Source: Lysobacter changpingensis
GTDB taxonomy: Bacteria > Pseudomonadota > Gammaproteobacteria > Xanthomonadales > Xanthomonadaceae
Direction of reading: 5' to 3'
Length of the DNA: 64,000 nucleotides
Assembly (NCBI RefSeq): GCF_017308985.1
Contig: NZ_JADWPE010000002.1
Coordinates: forward strand, 930,001 to 994,000
Shown: one piece after another, positions 61,155 through 64,000 of the stretch
Layout: each line of letters begins with the position of its first letter
How positions within the stretch are numbered: the first letter of the stretch is position 1
The notes under the pieces: generated by a model
Databases searched by the model: none
What the model was told of the DNA's origin: nothing
What the model saw: only the letters and a program-made list of their open reading frames with translations
Translations under genes and position numbers: made by a program

Positions 61155-62405
61155 ATGAACAACTCTGCCGATTTGCTGAAGGAACTGCGGATCGACCGCT
61201 CGGCACCGCCGCCGCCCACCTCGCATCGCGGGCTGTGGATCGCGCTGGCCGCGGTCGCGGCATTGCTCGTGCTCGCGCTCGTCGCCTGGGCGGTGTTCGG
61301 CCGTACGCGCGGCGTGGAAGTGCGCACCGCGACGGTCGCCGCCATCGGCAACGGCAGCAGCAGCGGCTCGGTGCTCGACGCCACCGGCTACGTCGTCGCA
61401 CGCCGCATGGCGACCGTGTCGGCGAAGATCACCGGCAAGGTGCGCGAGGTGTTCATCGAGGAAGGCATGAAGGTCGAGGAAGGCCAGGTCATGGCCACGC
61501 TCGATCCGCTCGACGCCGACGCCGAACGCACGCTCGCCAGCGCGCAGCACAGCGCCGCGCGCAGCCAGGTCGAAAGCGTGCGCGCGCAGCTGTCGGAGGC
61601 CGAAGCCAACGCGCGCCGTCTCTCCACGCTGGTACAGCAGCAGCTGGTCTCGAAGGCGCAGTACGACGAGGCCGTCGCCGCGCGCGATTCGCTGCGCGCG
61701 GAGCTGATCACCTCCGAACGCAACGCCAAGGTCGCCAGCGACCGCCTGCGCATCGCCGACATCGGCGTGGACAACACCATCGTGCGCGCGCCGTTCGCCG
61801 GCGTGATCACGGCCAAGGCCGCGCAGCCAGGCGAGATCGTCTCGCCGCTCGCCACCGGCGGCTTCACGCGTACCGGCATCGGCACCATCGTCGACATGGA
61901 TTCGCTGGAAGTCGAAGTCGAGGTCGGCGAAGCGTTCATCGGCCGCGTGCAGCCGAAGATGCCGATCGAAGCCATGCTCAACGCCTATCCGGACTGGAAG
62001 ATTCCGGGCGAGGTGATCGCGATCATCCCCGCCGCCGACCGCGGCAAGGCCACGGTGAAGGTGCGCGTGGCGCTGAAGCAGAAGGACGCGCGCATCGTGC
62101 CGGACATGGGCGTCAGCGTGCGCTTCCTGCAGACCGAGCCGCCGAAGGATGCCGCGCCGGTCGCGCGCGGCGTGCGCGTGCCGGCTTCGGCGCTCACGCA
62201 GCGCGACGGTGCCGACGTCGCCTTCGCCATCGCCGGCGAGGACGCCGACCGCGTCGAACTGCGCACGGTGAAGACCGGTCGCAGCCTGGGCGACGACCGT
62301 GAGGTCCTATCCGGCCTGTCCGCGGGCGACGAAGTGGTACTGGATCCCCCGGCGGAACTGGACGACGGTGCGCGGGTGCGCGTCGCCGGCGCCACCGCGC
62401 AGTAG
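61155..62405 (+). CDS. HlyD/MacA-family periplasmic efflux adaptor
   Basis: 416 residues with one N-terminal membrane helix, LWIALAAVAALLVLALVAWAVFG. The membrane-fusion-protein layout follows: a lipoyl half ATVSAKITGKVREVFIEEGMKVEEGQVMATLD, a coiled hairpin (about 115-190) rich in Arg and Glu, the second lipoyl half DNTIVRAPFAGVITAKAAQPGEIV, and a barrel domain. It bridges an inner-membrane ABC transporter to an outer-membrane channel. The ABC ATPase begins 173 bases downstream, with a possible internal promoter between. Confidence 0.92.
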   Translation: MNNSADLLKELRIDRSAPPPPTSHRGLWIALAAVAALLVLALVAWAVFGRTRGVEVRTATVAAIGNGSSSGSVLDATGYVVARRMATVSAKITGKVREVFIEEGMKVEEGQVMATLDPLDADAERTLASAQHSAARSQVESVRAQLSEAEANARRLSTLVQQQLVSKAQYDEAVAARDSLRAELITSERNAKVASDRLRIADIGVDNTIVRAPFAGVITAKAAQPGEIVSPLATGGFTRTGIGTIVDMDSLEVEVEVGEAFIGRVQPKMPIEAMLNAYPDWKIPGEVIAIIPAADRGKATVKVRVALKQKDARIVPDMGVSVRFLQTEPPKDAAPVARGVRVPASALTQRDGADVAFAIAGEDADRVELRTVKTGRSLGDDREVLSGLSAGDEVVLDPPAELDDGARVRVAGATAQ

Positions 62406-62578
62406 TCCCCGCACGCGCGGGGGAGCGCGGCCCGCAACAACGTTGTCGCTAAAGGCATGTCGAAATGTGCCCCGCCCGTTCGTCGAACGGCCATGGCACG
62501 CATCAGCGGGGCGACGTCCCCCGCGTCGTTTTCCGTTCATGTCGGGGACGTCGCCCGACCGTTGACGAGGCAAACGCG

Positions 62579-63271
62579 ATGGCTTCCCTGGTTTCGCTCC
62601 GCAATCTGCACAAGACCTATCAGCGCGGTCCGGAAAAGGTGGACGTGCTGCACGGCATCGACCTGGACATCGAGAAGGGCGATTTCGTGGCCCTGATGGG
62701 CCCGTCCGGTTCGGGCAAGAGCACGCTGCTCAACCTGATCGGCGGCCTCGACACGCCGACGTCGGGCGAGATCGAGGTCGGCGGGCAGCGCATCGACCGG
62801 CTCACCGCCGGCCAGCTGTCGCAGTGGCGCAGCGACCACGTCGGTTTCGTGTTCCAGTTCTACAACCTGATGCCGATGCTCAGCGCGCAGAAGAACGTCG
62901 AACTGCCGCTGCTGCTCACCAACCTGGGCGCGGCGCAGCGCAAGCGCAACGCCGAGATCGCGCTGCAGCTGGTCGGCCTGGCCGAGCGCGGCAGGCATCG
63001 TCCGAACGAACTCTCCGGCGGCCAGCAGCAGCGCGTGGCGATCGCGCGCGCGATCGTCTCCGATCCGATGCTGCTGATCTGCGACGAGCCCACCGGCGAT
63101 CTCGACCGCCAGTCGGCCGAGGAGATCCTCACGCTGCTGCAGGCGCTCAACCGCGACCACGGCAAGACCATCGTGATGGTCACGCACGACCCGAAGGCCG
63201 CCGAGTACGCCTCGCACACGCTGCATCTGGACAAGGGCACGCTGGTCGAGCAGGCCGCGCACGCGGCATGA
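62579..63271 (+). CDS. ABC transporter ATPase (MacB/LolD-like)
   Basis: 230 residues, a stand-alone ATPase. Walker A is GPSGSGKST (41-49), the signature LSGGQQQR (145-152) and Walker [13 protein letters not shown], followed by [12 protein letters not shown] with the switch His. The Q-loop reads [11 protein letters not shown] as in LolD, FtsE and MacB ATPases. It drives export or envelope transfer with the permease encoded 16 bases downstream. ATG 62579 begins [17 protein letters not shown]. Confidence 0.94.
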   Translation: MASLVSLRNLHKTYQRGPEKVDVLHGIDLDIEKGDFVALMGPSGSGKSTLLNLIGGLDTPTSGEIEVGGQRIDRLTAGQLSQWRSDHVGFVFQFYNLMPMLSAQKNVELPLLLTNLGAAQRKRNAEIALQLVGLAERGRHRPNELSGGQQQRVAIARAIVSDPMLLICDEPTGDLDRQSAEEILTLLQALNRDHGKTIVMVTHDPKAAEYASHTLHLDKGTLVEQAAHAA

Positions 63272-63287
63272 GCCAGGAGGCAACGCC

Positions 63288-64000
63288 ATGAAATACCTGC
63301 ACCTGATCTGGGCCGAGCTGTTCCGGCGCAAGACGCGCACCGTGCTGACGCTGCTGTCGATCCTCGCCGCGTTCCTGCTGTTCGGCCTGCTCAACGGCGT
63401 GCGCGAGAGCTTCGCCGAAGCCGGCAAGAGCGCCGCCGGCGCGCAGCGCCTGCAGACGGGCTCGCGCCTGTCGTTCATCCAGACCCTGCCGCTCGCGCTG
63501 AACGAGCGCATCAAGCAGGTCGACGGCGTGTCCACCGTCACCTACGCCAACTGGTTCGGCGGCGCGTACCAGGACCCGCGCAACCAGATCTTCAGTTTCG
63601 CGGTGGCGCCGAATTACCTGGACCTGTATCCGGAGATCGAGGTCGATCCGGCGCAGCGCGAGGCGTTCGACAACACGCGCACGGGCATCCTGGTCGGCGA
63701 GACGCTGATGAAGCGCTTCGGCTGGAAGGTCGGCCAGAAGATCCCGCTGCAGTCGACGATCTTCCCCAACAGCGACGGCACCAAGAACTGGAGCTTCGAC
63801 ATCGTCGGCACGCTGCGCGCCAAGGACAAGAAGAGCGGCGGCTGGTACGACAGCCTGGTGCTGATGCAGTGGAAGTACTTCGACGAGTCCACGCCGTACA
63901 ACCGCGGCGAGGTGGGCTGGTACGTGGTGAAGGTCGCCGATGCGAACCAGGCCGATCGTGTCGCCAAGCGCATCGACGCGCTGTCGGCCAATTCGTCGAA
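63288..64000 (+). CDS. MacB/FtsX-like ABC permease (3' end outside window)
   Basis: 237 codons are visible before the right edge. The start ATG follows AGGAGG by seven bases. The N-terminal membrane helix is [24 protein letters not shown], then a periplasmic domain as in the MacB/FtsX fold with [33 protein letters not shown]. The remaining helices and a possible second copy lie to the right. With the adaptor and ATPase it forms an export operon of unknown substrate. Confidence 0.9.
   Translation, partial: MKYLHLIWAELFRRKTRTVLTLLSILAAFLLFGLLNGVRESFAEAGKSAAGAQRLQTGSRLSFIQTLPLALNERIKQVDGVSTVTYANWFGGAYQDPRNQIFSFAVAPNYLDLYPEIEVDPAQREAFDNTRTGILVGETLMKRFGWKVGQKIPLQSTIFPNSDGTKNWSFDIVGTLRAKDKKSGGWYDSLVLMQWKYFDESTPYNRGEVGWYVVKVADANQADRVAKRIDALSANSS

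Overview
The window is GC-rich DNA from a gammaproteobacterium of the Xanthomonadaceae, most likely Lysobacter or a close relative. Evidence for this is a preproenzyme of the alpha-lytic protease type at 19.7 kb, large TonB-dependent receptors, a xylan cluster built like the Xanthomonas one, a split class II ribonucleotide reductase, and abundant GTAG-headed REP hairpins with a RAYT transposase. No rRNA, tRNA, CRISPR array or prophage was seen.

Region 1 (1-0.9 kb): the 5' part of motA, with a FliA-like promoter beside a 23-bp tandem repeat. Region 2 (1.1-38.6 kb): a large glucuronoarabinoxylan utilisation locus in several divergent operons. A leftward unit (7.4 to 1.1 kb) encodes a TonB-dependent receptor, a GPH symporter, a GH43 enzyme and an aldose epimerase. 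A rightward unit (7.8-19.4 kb) encodes a hexuronate transporter, GH10 xylanase, GH115 alpha-glucuronidase, UxaC, a GH2 enzyme and a GH10 xylanase fused to an SMP-30 lactonase-like domain. A second leftward unit (32.7 to 21.0 kb) encodes GH67 alpha-glucuronidase, an acetylesterase, ManD, GH43, GH3 and UxuB. A LacI regulator is divergent from it. A third leftward unit (38.6 to 34.0 kb) encodes XylB, XylA and a sugar porter. Together they capture xylo-oligosaccharides, strip acetyl, arabinose and (methyl)glucuronate groups, cut to xylose, and send xylose to xylulose-5-P and glucuronate to 2-keto-3-deoxygluconate. Perfect or near-perfect TAGCGCTA palindromes lie at the 7.5 kb divergent promoter region and upstream of xylB, so the LacI protein probably controls at least these units. 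The alpha-lytic-type protease sits between two arms of this locus and is probably unrelated to xylan use.

Region 3 (38.9-47.8 kb): small membrane, lipoprotein, cupin, hydrolase and beta-propeller genes among many REP hairpins, a RAYT gene and a 42-bp hairpin minisatellite. Region 4 (47.8-49.3 kb): a lone, visibly less GC-rich DUF262 gene with a HEPN-like R-x4-H motif near its C-terminus; this is the best candidate for an undescribed defence-type function. Region 5 (49.4-53.5 kb): split nrdJ with a histone-H1-like gene between its halves and a long structured leader with an NrdR-box-like palindrome. Region 6 (53.8-64 kb): a DegP/HtrA protease, a four-gene envelope cassette ending in an AI-2E-type permease, a HAD phosphatase and M17 peptidase pair, and the start of a MacAB-like ABC efflux operon that runs off the right edge.

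Starts were chosen by ribosome-binding site, signal peptide and overlap with neighbours. No database search was possible, so family names rest on motifs and recognised sequence character.
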